Source: Cytospora piceicola (taxonomy: Eukaryota; Ascomycota; Sordariomycetes; Diaporthales; Cytosporaceae). From it: a stretch of 64,000 nucleotides of DNA. A program made the translations under genes and the position numbers. Shown in pieces: positions 24,197 through 35,814 of this stretch. Within the stretch, counting starts at the first letter, position 1; every line of letters begins with the position of its first letter. The notes under the pieces are model-generated. The model made no database searches. It was not told the origin of the DNA and worked only from the letters and a program-made list of their open reading frames with translations. Location of the stretch: contig JALQBC010000001.1 of NCBI GenBank assembly GCA_023375675.1, positions 310,001-374,000 on the forward strand. The letters run 5' to 3'.

Positions 24197-24262
24197 GGTA
24201 GGTACCTAGGAGGTAGTCAGCCGGACAGCCTACTACCTACCTAGGTACCTAGGTAGGTACTG
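24197..24262. repeat. CCTAGGTACCTAGG palindromic island
   Basis: Two blocks built from GGTAGGTACCTAGG and CTACCTAGGTACCTAGGTAGG, inverted relative to each other about 30 bp apart. Intergenic. Confidence 0.75.
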
Positions 24263-24650
24263 TAGTCAGTGGCCTGGCAGCCTCTAAGGTTCCAAGTTGT
24301 TGGCAGCCTGGTTGTTGGAAGCAGCACTTGTTGAGCCGCCCTGCCGCTGTGAACGACGCATTGTCCCCACTTTCTTACTGTGCCACAGACACACTACGGT
24401 GCCCAGAGCAATACGGTGCCAGGGTGCGGTGCCACTTCCAGGATTGGGGGCAACAAACAACATTACCGCATCAGCAATAAGCAGCATCGTCTGTCTCATT
24501 TTCTCTTCCTCCCTTTCCCGTCCAATTCGCCTTTGAGCGAGCCATTCCTTCCCAAACAACACATACACATACAACAATGTCTCACATTCTCTCCTTACCC
24601 TGACCTACTATAACGACAGCGGACAGCGACAGCGACAGAGACAGCGACAA

Positions 24651-24652
24651 CA

Positions 24653-24686
<34 letters not shown>
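24651..24686 (+). repeat. CGA trinucleotide microsatellite
   Basis: About 12 GAC/CGA units following imperfect GACAGC units, 330 bp upstream of the F-box/WD40 start codon, probably in its promoter or leader. Confidence 0.85.
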
Positions 24687-25016
24687 CACCGACCCGAGTC
24701 TAAACCCACGTATTGGGTATAACGGTCCCAGTTCTACTGCCACCGCAACACAATCTTTGTCTTAGTCACAACCACCAGCCATCTCAACCCGCAGCCGCGT
24801 CGCATCGACTTTGTCCTACCTACACCAACACCCAACTTGTAACATTTTGCCAGTGCATTGGGGCCTGGTCGACGAGAGAAACATCCGTTAGAAGTCTATC
24901 TACAGTTATTTCTCTGCAGAATACTTTTCTCACTATCGGCTCACACGACACCATTCCTCTCTCCATTTGCACCCGGCATCGCGACTCTTCCTGCCGCCTG
25001 CAGCCTGCCGCCTACT

Positions 25017-28000
25017 ATGGAAACTTACGGCGTGTCTCAGCAGACCGACGAGGGCTACTCTGAGCACCCTCTGAATCCACCCTCGCCAGCCCCCTCGTCT
25101 TTTCCCTACAAGGGCAAAGATGTTGCCTCGGGCTCAAGTTCCTCCCCGACCCAGATCAAAGAATGGCTGTCGGCTCATATAGCGAATTTACCCACGGACC
25201 TCAGGACTCGTACGTAGCTAGTCTTGACCCCTGCCCCTTAGATCTGTTCCGTGCCCCCTCCCGACCTTCCGCACTCTCAGACTAGTGCTGATACCACGAT
25301 ATTCGTGCAGAACTCACCCTCGAGCTTCTCGATAATCTTCCCACCAGTCTTGTCGCCGAGATAGTCGAAAAGATGAACCCTCGACTATACATTGACTTCA
25401 TCCGATACCTGCCCGCCGAGATATGCCTGAAGATTCTCGGATATCTCGACCCTATATCTCTGCTGTCCGTCGCCGAGACTTGTCGAGAATGGTACAGCTT
25501 GGCCGTCGATCGTACACTATGGCAGAAGCTATATCACCTGGAAGGCTGGAAAGTCGTGGCATCCGAGCTCGAGGCCGCAGAAGAGATGGTCAACAGGAAA
25601 TCTGCCTCTGGTTCTATGCATCGTCAGAAGTCAGAAGAGGATGGCCATACCCACAAGAAGCGGGCGGTGTCCCTGGAAGTTGACCAAGATTACCTTATGA
25701 CGGATGCGGATCACCCCCTAACTGACGAGCCCAAGACCTTAGAGCTTGACGAGTCACTCTTTGGCGGTGTTCCTTCACGCAGCAACATGACACCGGTCTT
25801 CAGCCACCTCAATATGCAAGCTTCTGGCTCGAGTATTGGGTCGTTCGCGCTTAAGGGGAAAGGCGTTGACAAGGGAAAAGGGAAGGCCCTGGCCCGCGCG
25901 CCCACGGAAGCCCTCTCTCCTACGCCCACCTCGAAACTTTGGATTTATGACCCGTCAGCGGGCAGGCACAAGGTTAACTGGCAGTACTTGTACGCGATGC
26001 GTAGAAAGCTCGAAGTGAACTGGGAACAGGGCAACTTCAAGAACTTCCAGCTGCCCCACCCGGATCATATGGATGAAGGGCACAACAATGAATGCATATA
26101 CTCGATACAGTACAACGAAGAATATCTGGTGAGCGGGAGTCGCGACCGTACCTTGCGTATCTGGAACCTCGCAACGAGGCGGCTGGTGCGAAAACCACTG
26201 GTGGGCCACATTGGCTCTGTACTGTGTCTTCAATTTGACTCGGACCCGGAGGAGGATATTATTGTTTCGGGCAGCAGCGACTCGGACGTGATAGTCTGGA
26301 AGTTCTCGACCGGCGAGATCATCCAACGACTTACACACGCACACCGAGAGTCTGTCCTCAATGTCAAATTCGACAAGCGCATCCTCGCAACTTGCTCCAA
26401 GGACAGGACTATCAAGATCTTTAACCGACGTGCCTTGAAAGCAGGCGATCCTGGCTATGTCATGGTCAATCCGGTTCCCACGACAGTGAAGAGATACGGG
26501 TACGAGGATTCACCGCTCGACCAACTTCCCATCATCCCAGCATTCACCATGATCGGCGTCCTGGAGGGTCATAGCGCAGCAGTCAACGCAGTGCAAATTG
26601 TTGACGACGAGGTCGTATCGGCAAGTGGTGACCGCCAGATCAAGGTCTGGGATTGGCAGACGGGTGCCTGCAGGAGGACATTCGTGGGTCACAACAAGGG
26701 CATTGCCTGTGTCCAGTACGACGGCAAGCGCATCGTTTCTGGTAGTAGTGATAACGAGGTGAAGGTGTTCTGTCGTGAGACGGGCATAGAAGTTGCAAGT
26801 CTCCGTGAACATCAAGACCTGGTCCGAACCGTTCAGGCTGGCTTTGGTGACCTGCCGTGGAGCACCGAGGAGGACGCGGCTGAGGCCAAGAGGGTGGATC
26901 TAGCGTACATGAAGGCCGTAGAAGGTGGCGAGGTGTCCACCTCGCCGCGTCGCGGACGACCCGGAAACGCGGGTAGCACCGATCCCGAGGAGATAACGGC
27001 CTACGGAGCTAAGTTACCACCGGGAGGAGGCGGTGGAAGAAGATGGGGGCGAATAGTGTCCGGTTCGTATGACAAGTCCATCATCATCTGGAGGCGGGAC
27101 AAGACGGGCAAGTGGAAACCGCAACACAAATTGAAGCAAGAGGAGGGGGCCTCCAGAGCTCAACAGGCGCACCCTCGCCCACCTCCGGCTCCTCCTGGTC
27201 CTGGGAACGGACCAGCAGCTGGAGGGGCGAGAGGACAGCAGCCTCCCCCAGAACAGGTCCCTATCCCCAGTTCACGCATGCGCTCTGCGAGATCAACGGC
27301 TGCCCGCTCCACGGCTGGTAGCTCGATGGTAGCAAACCCATCGACCTCATCCGCCGCATCCGGTCCATCAGCTACGGGCAGTTCGTCAAGGGCACAGCCG
27401 GAGCAGTCGAGGGGCCAAACACAGCCGGGAACCAGCGCATCACGCCCTCGCTTCTCACACCCTCTCATCCCGCAAAACGTCCCAGCTGTCCCCGCAGACC
27501 AAATCACACATGTGAGCTCGCCAATCATGGCGACTGTCACACCCTCGTCGCAGCGCTCATATGCGCAACTTATCGATATCATTGTGCCCCAGGGTGTCCA
27601 TGCCCTCCAGCAAGCGCTTTCCAACTATCCGACCATGCTCACGCTTCAGAGCCACCTTCAGGCTACCATCGAGCGCGAGACAAGCCCGTTCGTCCGGTCA
27701 CAGCTAAGACAGGTGGTCAGCGCGGCGACTGTCCGCACGCAGGTTGCACAGGCCAGAGCCCGACAGCAAGGGCTGGCGGCTCTCCAGGCTGCCGACGTGG
27801 CGGCCATCAATGGGAGCGACGATGATGCTGGGGTTGGCAGTTCGAACATCGCAACTGGTGGTACCGCCCCTCCTGTAGCAGCGAACAATGTGGCAGGGGG
27901 GCCACCTCCCGCTACGGGTACGGGTGGCCAGCACCGACTGCAACCGCATGGGACGCCCGAGGTTGGTGTGCCGACGCGGATCTACAAGCTGCAGTTTGAC

Positions 28001-28111
28001 GCCCGCAGGATCATCTGTTGTAGCCAGACGAGCATCATTGTTGGCTGGGACTTCTGCAACGGGGATCCTGAGATGGAGGAGGTTGCGCGGTTCTTTGCGA
28101 CTGTCGAATAG
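25017..28111 (+). CDS. F-box/WD40-repeat SCF ubiquitin-ligase subunit (FWD-1/beta-TrCP-like)
   Basis: Exons 25017-25209 and 25311-28111 (997 residues; phase-1 intron, GTACGT...CAG). Domain order: a disordered Ser/Pro N-terminus; a short helical segment QLTLELLDNLPTSLVAEIVE like the beta-TrCP dimerisation region; an F-box at about 98-140 (YLPAEICLKILGYLDP...CREWYSLAVDRTLW); WD40 repeats from about 325 (YLVSGSRDRTLRIWN, IIVSGSSDSDVIVWK, RILATCSKDRTIKIFN, EVVSASGDRQIKVWD, RIVSGSSDNEVKVF, WGRIVSGSYDKSIIIW); a long Ala/Pro/Gln-rich insert; and a final WD-like strand near the C-terminus (RIICCSQTSIIVGWDF). The F-box binds Skp1 and the propeller recruits phosphorylated targets. The layout resembles Neurospora FWD-1, which degrades the clock protein FRQ, more than the Met30/SconB type; orthology is inferred. 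Confidence 0.9.
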
Positions 28112-28706
28112 ACAAGATGAAGACCCAAGAAAATAATGGGATCTGAAGCGAGTGGCAGCTCCCTAACCATTCGGGGATCATCTGGGAGTCTAAATGGACG
28201 TCAGGAAAGCATGGCGCGAACGGATTCGGATGCTTGGTGGGTTTCTTGTTTTGGAGTTTGAAGCGGAGGTTGGTTCGTTAAAGTGCAGATTGGAGTTCCT
28301 TGGGATCGGCGGGGGCTGCTGTCTCGTGCGGCGTAGGGAAAGCGACAATCAGAAAATGGAGGGAAAAGAGAAAGAGAGTCGGGCTGTTGTGCCCAATAAT
28401 GACTATCACGATACGTTGACGTGCAGATGATAGAGCATGTGTAGAAGCAGCTTCAAAATTTATTGATGCTCACGGCATGCCGGAAGCGACCACCAGATAT
28501 TGTTGCGCTTTTTTGTGGTATCGTTCAATTTATCAATCATGAAAATAATATATGCTTTGACCGGCTCAAAACATCACAAGAGGAAATGCTGACATCCATC
28601 GTAACGATGCCCACCCTCAACGCCGTGAAACTCCTCTGCCCGCGTACTAGTCAGCTTTCGCCTATCCCTCCCGGGATACATCTTTCCTGCTTGCTCGGTC
28701 CACAAC
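28112..28706. other. Convergent intergenic spacer
   Basis: 595 bp between the F-box gene and vps60 3' ends. Only 3' UTR-like sequence, no supportable gene. Confidence 0.6.
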
Positions 28707-29354
28707 CTAACCAGCAGCCTCCTTCAGGGCCTTGCCCGCCTCGGTCTGTGGGGGCTCGTCAATGAAGTCGGGTACCTCGTCCTGCATGAAGCTCGGCAAC
28801 GACTCGCCGCCGCCAAACTCCCTCTCCATGTCGACCTCGGCGCCCAGGGCCTCCAGCTCGGCGTCCAGCTCGGCCTCGTCGACGTCCTCGGGGACGTCGT
28901 AGCTCCGGGCGAGGCTGTCCTGGATCTCGTTCCCGACGTCCATCAGGTCGGCCATCTCGTCCTGCATCCTCTCGATGCGGTCGAGGTCGACCTTGCCGTA
29001 CTGCTTCTTGAGCTCCTTCTGCGTCGTCTTCATGGCGTCGATGGTGGTCATGGTGTTCTTGAGGTTGTCCTGCATCATGCCGGCCTGCTCCATGTTCCAC
29101 ACCTGGCTCTGCAGCTGGTCCCGCTGCGCCTCGTAGGCCTTGCGCCTCTGCAGCACCTTGAGCGCCTTCTGCTTCAGGGCCGTCTTGCCGGGCCCCTCCC
29201 GCATCCGGCCCAGCTTGGTCTGGTACGTGCCCAGCTCGGCGTTGAGCGAGGCGAGCTTCACGTCGATGGTGCCGATGCGCGCGTCCACGTTGCCGATGGC
29301 GCCGTTGAGGGTCGGCTTGGGGCCCTTGGGGGCCGTGCCGAAGAGGCGGTTCAT
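28707..29354 (-). CDS. vps60: Vps60 (CHMP5), ESCRT-III family protein
   Basis: Single exon, 215 residues, the usual Vps60/CHMP5 length. It begins MNRLFGTAPKGPKPTL, the signature start of this subfamily. The Snf7-type helical core follows: basic helices with AIGNVDARIGTIDVKLASLN and KQKALKVLQRRKAYEAQRDQL, then acidic helices with DLMDVGNEIQDSL and EAELDAELEALGAEVD. A Pro-rich C-terminal tail (DEVPDFIDEPPQ) matches the Vta1-binding region. Vps60 polymerises on endosomes and, through Vta1, stimulates the Vps4 ATPase during multivesicular-body sorting. The leader on the minus strand above 29354 is CT-rich. Confidence 0.95.
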   Translation of the reverse strand: MNRLFGTAPKGPKPTLNGAIGNVDARIGTIDVKLASLNAELGTYQTKLGRMREGPGKTALKQKALKVLQRRKAYEAQRDQLQSQVWNMEQAGMMQDNLKNTMTTIDAMKTTQKELKKQYGKVDLDRIERMQDEMADLMDVGNEIQDSLARSYDVPEDVDEAELDAELEALGAEVDMEREFGGGESLPSFMQDEVPDFIDEPPQTEAGKALKEAAG

Positions 29355-30680
29355 CTTTGTGGCGTGGTCCTGGAGAGGAGGAGGTCGAGAGAGATTTTGT
29401 GGTGTTTTGTTCGTCGGTCGGGGGATGGGTTCTGATTATAGGTTTTCTGGGCGTCGGGTGTGTCTTGGCGTGAGGGGAAGATTGGTGGAAGTGGTTGGTG
29501 TTGGCGATGTTGATTGAATGTATGTAGGTTGGCCTCGGCTACTGCCTGGCAGATGACGATGACAGGCATAGGCACAGACACAGGCACAAGCATATGCGCA
29601 GTCAAGCTGACGACGTTAGGTGGGGGCGAGGCTGAAAGAGGGCAACCAATCAGATGGGGTTGGATGTGCTTAGTCACCATGCGTCCCGTGCTCCCCTTGT
29701 CGACTGAGGCTGGCGAGGCGAGTTTTGAGCCTCAGCTCCAACTTCTACAAGCCAGACCGGAAGGCCTCATAGGCATGTATCTCTCTCAAAGAATCACCCC
29801 AAGTATTTTTCAGACACATGCTAGGCACTATCATGGCCAGCAACATGGGCGCGACTCATGGGATCAGCAGGAATAGCAACGGTCCTGTCCTGTTCTGAAC
29901 CGTCGGCTTGCTTCCATGATTTCTTGTGGCTGCGTGGCAAACCACGAAATAGCTCCATCTATCCGGAGTGGCAGGGGATGTTCGCATCCAGACCCTTCTT
30001 CGAGACCCAGACTTTCTAGAATTTCCTCCGTTCTCCTCTTTTGTCACTCTAGTTTCAAGATGAGCAGCTAGGTAGCTGCATCATTTCCAGAGAAAGAGAC
30101 AGAGAGAGAGAGAGAATGTGTGCGCGTGCGTGTGGCTGCCGGCGCTGGACGAACCTGACTGTGCCAGGAAGTATACGGAAACGGACCCGTACATCGGCAG
30201 AGGTTACAGAGTGGCAGCGTTGGCAGCGTTGGCAGCGACTCCTCCTCCTCCTCCGTCCCGTCTTTGTTGAGTAAAGCGGCGGTGTGGTCGATACCTAAGT
30301 GTCATGTCTGCACCTCATGATTCGAGAACCACCATAATAAGGTACATACAGTACACAGCCTGAAGATCGAGTCTATCTGCAGCCTATGTACAACTGCGGT
30401 GAAGACCTCGTCGCCCCAGCTCATGCTCATTGGGCAGGTCGCCTGGTGGCTCCAGGAAGGACGCACGACGGTCCAATCCCGACTCGCAAATGGCCAGAAT
30501 GCCGGAGGATCACTCATGCAGTCTTTGTCGGCGCGCGCATTTGGGAAGTGGGCCCTACACCGTCCGTCCACATGCTTGCTTGCTGTGCCATATGCAGGCG
30601 GCTGGTATGCAGGCATGTCGTCCCCGGAACCGTTGTTATAGACGAGTGGGGCGAAAATATATGGAACGACACCGGATACG

Positions 30681-30716
<36 letters not shown>

Positions 30717-31114
30717 GTCTGTCTCTTGACCGTGCAACTACCACGCACTATGTACAACGAATCAAGGTGCCGAATAAATTTTTCATGTGGCCGATGGGGT
30801 TCGTGGCCCAGGCTAACAATGCGGTGGAAGATGGGGCCATAGTCATGACCCTCCATCGTCATGAGGGAGCCCAGCCAATGGTCTTACACAATGTAAGAGG
30901 AAAGACACCAGGCATAAAGCTCCCATGGTTCCCCAGGTCGGAAAGAGGCCTAGCTGCTTCTTCCTCTTGTTCTGCTCTTCGAAATTCTACCTTCTCCCGT
31001 TGACAGCACCACCTCAAGATCTCCCAACCCCCACGCTTCACTGTCGGGACCTGAACAGAGAAGTACCAAAGTCACTTTCCCAACATAGGCCGACCGGACT
31101 GGAATTGCGGCACT
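29355..31114. other. Divergent intergenic region, vps60 to sugar transporter
   Basis: 1.8 kb with both promoters. It holds an AGAG tract at about 30098-30114, a short GTTGGCAGC triplication near 30213-30237, a CTCCTC run at about 30240-30255, and a CT microsatellite at 30681-30726. No gene supported. Confidence 0.55.
30681..30726 (+). repeat. CT microsatellite
   Basis: (CT)n interrupted by GTCT units, about 390 bp upstream of the sugar transporter start. A pyrimidine tract of this kind is common in fungal promoters. Confidence 0.9.
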
Positions 31115-33013
31115 ATGCATCGGTCCTCCGGCTCCCTCTCGTCAACAGAGACGGCCCCGGGCAAGCAGGACTACTCGGAGAAGCCCATGGCCCTCGAAAC
31201 CGTCAACTCGGTCACAAGTTCACAGACGGAAGCATATGGCCCGTCGGGCTTTGCCGGTCTCTTCGCCTCTAGCCATGTTGCCGTGTGCGCCGCGTTCTCG
31301 GCCATCGGTGGCCTCCTCTTCGGCTACGACCAGGGAATCATCTCCGTCATCCTCACCATGGAGCACTTTCACGAGAGGTTCCCTGAGGTTGCGGAGACGG
31401 CGGCCGGCGCCGGCTTCTTCAAGGGGCTGATGACGGCTATGATCACGCTCGGTGCAGCTTTTGGTAGGTCAAGATGAGGCGGTATGAGCTGGGTTAGTAG
31501 ATTGGCATGTAACTAATATGTCCCAGGCGCCTTCAACGTAGGATGGATTTCGGACACTTATTCGAGGAAATACACCATCGTGTTCGCTGTTGCCATCTTC
31601 GCTATTGGCTCCGTCCTTCAGGTCGCAGCTGTGGACTACGCTATGCTAGTGGTGGCACGCCTCATCGGCGGTGTTGGTATCGGTCTGTAAGTGACCAAGA
31701 AGGAGCCAATCCAGCCTCTATTATGAACCGAACTAATCATGTTCCCTAGACTGAGCACCGTTGTGCCCTTGTACATCTCCGAGATCTCACCTGCCGAGAT
31801 CCGAGGAAGCCTCCTCGTTTTCCAACAGCTGAGCATCGTGTTCGGCATTGTCGTAGCCTACTGGGTCACATTCGGGACGAGGTACATTCCCAACCACTGG
31901 TCCTGGCGCCTCCCCTTCTTCCTGCAGATCATCCCCGGCCTGGTCCTGGGTGCCGGCGCCGTCTTGCTGCCCTTCTCCCCGAGGTGGCTCGCAAACCAAG
32001 GCATGGACAACCAGTGCCTCAAGACCTTGTCACGCCTCCGACAGCTCCCCCCCACGGACAGCAGGGTAGAGGAGGAGTGGCTCGGCATCCTCGCCGACGC
32101 CCGGGTCCAGCAGCAGCTCCTCATCGAGCGCCACTCCAGCATCATGCACCCCACCTTCATCCACAAGGTCAGGCTGGAGCTCGCCACCTGGGCCGACTGC
32201 TTCCGGGGCGGCTGCTGGCGCCGGACCATGATCGCCTCGGGCGTCGCCTTCTTCCAGCAGTTCGTCGGCGCCAGCGCCCTCGTCTACTACTCGCCCACGC
32301 TCTTCGCCAAGATGGGGCTCGGCTACGACATGGAGCTGGTCATGTCCGGCGTGCTGAACGTCGTGCAGCTCCTTGGCCTCGCCACCTCGGTGCTCGCCGC
32401 CGACAGGGCCGGCCGCCGCTGGCTGCTGCTCGGCGGGAGCATGGCCATGTTCACCTGCCACGTCGTCGTCGCGGCCCTCGTCGGGCGCTTCTCGGGCGAC
32501 TGGACCGCGCACGTGGCCGAGGGCTGGGTCAGCGTTGCCTTCCTGCTCGTCTTCATCTTTGTATACGGGTGCTCGTGGGGGCCTGTGGGTTGGGCCCTGC
32601 CCGCTGAGGTCTTCCCGTCTAGCCTGCGCGCCAAGGGCGTGGCGACGGCTGTCTGCTTCAACTGGGTTTCCAATTTCGTCGTCGTAAGTTCCCCCCCCCC
32701 CCCCATATCACAACTACCTTCACGGTCTTATTTCGAGTGAGCAATCCCGGCTAACTGAGACACCCAGGGCGTTATCACCCCGCCCATGATGCAGACCACC
32801 ACCAACGCCACGTACATCTTCTTTGCGATCTTCTGCGGCCTGGCCTACGTCTTTACCTACTACTGCGTGCCCGAGACGAGTGGCCGCACACTCGAGGAGA
32901 TGGACCAGGTCTTTGGCGACCGTACTGGGTCGGCCGATCTGCAACGGAAGTTTCGCGTCTTGGATGAGGTGCGCGGTGTGAAGAAGTCCACAGTCGGGTC
33001 CTTGGAGGCTTGA
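31115..33013 (+). CDS. MFS sugar transporter (hexose/monosaccharide type)
   Basis: Exons 31115-31463, 31527-31686, 31750-32683 and 32768-33013 (562 residues; intron phases 1, 2 and 0). It has the twelve-helix sugar-porter layout: GGLLFGYDQGIISVIL in helix 1, GWISDTYSRKYTI after helix 2, [31 protein letters not shown] between helices 4 and 5, a PFSPRWL loop block, FFQQFVGASALVYYSPTLF in helix 7, DRAGRRWLLLGG, WGPVGWALPAEVFPSSLRAKG in helix 10, and PETSGRTLEEMD after helix 12. These are the diagnostic sugar-porter motifs. The substrate cannot be read from sequence; the QQ and ISEISP blocks fit hexose uptake. The poly-C run just inside intron 3 is a likely length-variable site but leaves the splice sites intact. 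Confidence 0.92.
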
Positions 33014-33282
33014 AGGGGAGGAAAAGGGGCAGGGGTTCCACTGCTCGCCTCGCGAGTCTGTTGAGGCCGAGATGTATGTAACTGATGATTGCACGACGCT
33101 ATGCTATATTCTATGTTCTATGAAGCGATGGGGGGTCGGGGTGTTCGAATTACCAGAGATATCCAATTCAAATGAAATATATCGTATAAGACGGTTCCTG
33201 TTACCAGAACCGTTATTCCGGTTTGCTCCGTGGCACCCAACTCCGAACTGGCACGCTGCTCCCCGGTAGCCATCCACCTTCT
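33014..33282. other. Short convergent spacer
   Basis: 270 bp between the transporter and SDR stop codons; 3' UTR sequence only. Confidence 0.6.
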
Positions 33283-34291
33283 TTAGTCAATTATTTTCTG
33301 GTTCTTGGTAGCCTCGAGAGTCCTCTCAATGACAGGGTCGCAGTAATCAGGCATGCCTTGGACAAAGAAGTTCTTCCCGTTGGCCACAATCGCCTGCCCG
33401 TACAGCTCCTCGGGGGGCACCCTCACGCCCTTGGAGTCGACGACCTCCACGCCGTCGGCCAGCTTCAGCACGACCTCGGCGATCAGCTCCATGGGCGTGA
33501 AGACGTCCTCGGGCATGAACTCCCAGCCCTCGTCGACCATGAGGGGGGTCCGCACCGCTCCCGGGCACAGGGTGTTCAGGCGAACGCCCTCGGGCTTGTA
33601 CATGGGCGCCGCGGCGCGCATGAAGCCGACCATGCCGACTATTTTTCTGTTGCGTTAGTCACGGATATCCAAGAGGTTCAGAGGTGGGGGGGACCAGGGG
33701 TTTCACTTACATTTGGACGCCGTATACATGGGGGCCCAGTAACACGGCCAGATGCCCGCGGAACTCGCAGTGATGACGATGGATCCATCATCCGGCGAGA
33801 GGTTGATGTAATAACGCCCGAGGTGCACGGTGTTGATAGCGGCCGTCAGGTTGATGTCCATGGACCGGAAGTCCGGGGGCGGGGGCGGCGGCCCCTCGAG
33901 CGAGGGCGTCACGCGGCGCTGGGGCATCTCGATGGTCCCGGCGTTGGCAAAGACAAAGTCCAGCCTGTTCCGCCCGCCCGCCGTGAAGGCGGTCTTGAAC
34001 GTGGCCGCGAGCTCGTCGTAGTTGAGGAGGTTGGTCTTGTGGAAGGTCGTGCGCGGGAGCTCGCTCGCGACCTTCTTGCCCTCCTCCTCCTTGATGTCGA
34101 GGATGTGGACGTGCCATCCGCCTCGAGCCGCGAGGGCCTGGGCTACTCCGAGGCCCATACCTCCGGCTGTGGTTTATTCGTCAGTATTCGATTCTGGAAA
34201 GTATATATCTTTCGTGGCTTGGACGTGGCTCTATGTGGTAGGACTTACCGCCCCCCGTAATAAGGGCAACTTTCTCGGTGCTGACTGTCAT
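33283..34291 (-). CDS. Short-chain dehydrogenase/reductase (NAD(P)-dependent)
   Basis: Minus-strand gene with exons 34291-34249, 34166-33711 and 33638-33283 (284 residues; both introns phase 1). The cofactor loop TGGAGGMG (TGxxxGxG, residues about 12-19) is assembled across the first intron. DFVFANAGTI matches the NAG block, SIVITASSAGIW contains the catalytic Ser, and YTASK is the YxxxK pair, followed by CPGAVRTPL. All catalytic residues of a classical SDR are present. Relatives include 15-hydroxyprostaglandin-dehydrogenase-like fungal enzymes; the substrate is unknown. DIKEEEGKK after strand 2 suggests NAD(H) preference (Asp at the strand end), an inference. Confidence 0.9.
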
Positions 34292-35814
34292 CTTGGAACT
34301 GAGTTGCTTCTTGCTGGACACGGTTGTTCAACAGGGCGCAGCCAATGATTCGAATTGTAGTCCAGCAACTGTTAGATAGTCTCTTCCTTCTTTTGTAATG
34401 TTCCAAGGTTATAGAAGACGGGGATCACAGGGACCCCGAGAGCCCGGATGGAGCCCTGGAGCCGCCCCCTCTTCCTTACGGCGGGTATAACTTCTAGCAG
34501 ACGACATGTATCATTGGTTACATATCCTCGGGAATGCCTTTTCCGAGGATACTTGCACCTTGTTGTCCTTCTAGTGTGATGAATATCAAGGAAACCTCTG
34601 CTGCAGCTTGCACTGACCAGCTAACGGATGACCCGGAACTCTACATGATTGTGTAGGCCTTTCATCAAGCAAGATGTCTGGTTCAAAGACGAGTACAGCC
34701 ATGACTAACCATAACTTTGATTCTTCGGTCTACTATTATACCATTGGGTCTCTACACCAGTCCAGAGTAGTAGTTCTCGTGATGTAAATAGAAAGGCTTG
34801 AACCTGTAGAGTCTGAACCAGTGGCCGGGACTCCGGAAGAGATCAGCCCCTTGAAGATTATAGCCCACTAAAGTTGTAACCACCCTCAGACACCTTAGTC
34901 ATTAGTTAATTTAGATACCAAGATACATGTAGGGAGTTATTATCTTCTATACGTGGGTATTACTCTGCAGCAAGAACTACCTAGGTAGCTTGGGAGCAAT
35001 GAGAGATCCGGCCGAAACCGTCGGATATGCTCAACTGCTTCGTTCTTATAACGATGGCTCTCATATAATCTTGACGAAACACGAAATGCACCAGTTGAAT
35101 TAGGTGGCATAATAAAGACAAAACTCGGTATAAATTCCGTATTCAAACGAAGCTACTCGAGTCAATCTGTGCTCATATATTTTCATGGAGATCTCCCATC
35201 TTCCATAGTACTGAAATCTGTTCCTGGAGTTGGCAATGATAGCATTCATCACATGCGCTCGATGTTTGGATATATACAATCAGTCTGTGGTAATCCACGG
35301 TTTGAAGTATTATTCGTACATAGATTTGTCTCAGAATCCCTCTTACTCTATGTACCTGTCGAGGTATATCAGTAGTTATTACAGAGACTGTCGTCATTTG
35401 AAATATACCGGGTTTTCCGGACGCAGATCAAGCCGGCTTCTCCGAAACTACCTAGTATAGAGTATCGTGGGTAATTGCAATAACCGAGGGTTACCCTCTA
35501 AAAGCGTTACATAAGCTCCTCGGCCTGTTATCTATCTATCTGTATAACTTCATATTTCCGAGCACCTTTCTTAGGTATAGTGTGATATTTAGGCCACCAT
35601 ATTCAATAGACCTCAACAGACAGGTTGCCAACAACAATGTAATTTTTATGATATTCCCGAGAAGAGTCACCGTAAGCTTTGCATGAAGTTGCCGATCCTC
35701 CCAGGAAGACACGTAAGCAGCAAATATATCATACCCTAGATATATATTGATATGTACAAACAACTGTGTGCCTCGTATATGTAAATAGCAAGACATCAAC
35801 ATCTAGCCAAGAAC
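34292..35814. other. AT-rich divergent intergenic region
   Basis: 1.5 kb between the SDR and GNAT start codons. It is clearly more AT-rich than its surroundings, with a CTACCTAGGTAG motif at 34978-34989. No coding frame is supported. Confidence 0.55.

Larger units (their letters stand above)
22851..25016. other. AT-rich, palindrome-bearing intergenic region and F-box gene leader
   Basis: 2.2 kb without a gene. It includes a near-perfect hairpin at 23221-23243, an AT-rich part with TATATA/GCTATATA runs (about 23560-23720), CCTAGGTACCTAGG islands (23860-23876 and 24197-24262), and a CGA tract at 24651-24686. The last few hundred bases (from about 24540, C/A-rich) look like the promoter and leader of the F-box gene. 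Confidence 0.55.

Noticed and set aside
24858..25016. Upstream extension of the F-box protein frame
   Set aside because: The stretch is leader-like with no ATG in frame before 25017; the longer frame uses a non-ATG start.
33223..34260. 345-codon plus-strand open frame
   Set aside because: Shadow of the SDR gene on the opposite strand; it crosses both SDR introns and shows no motif.
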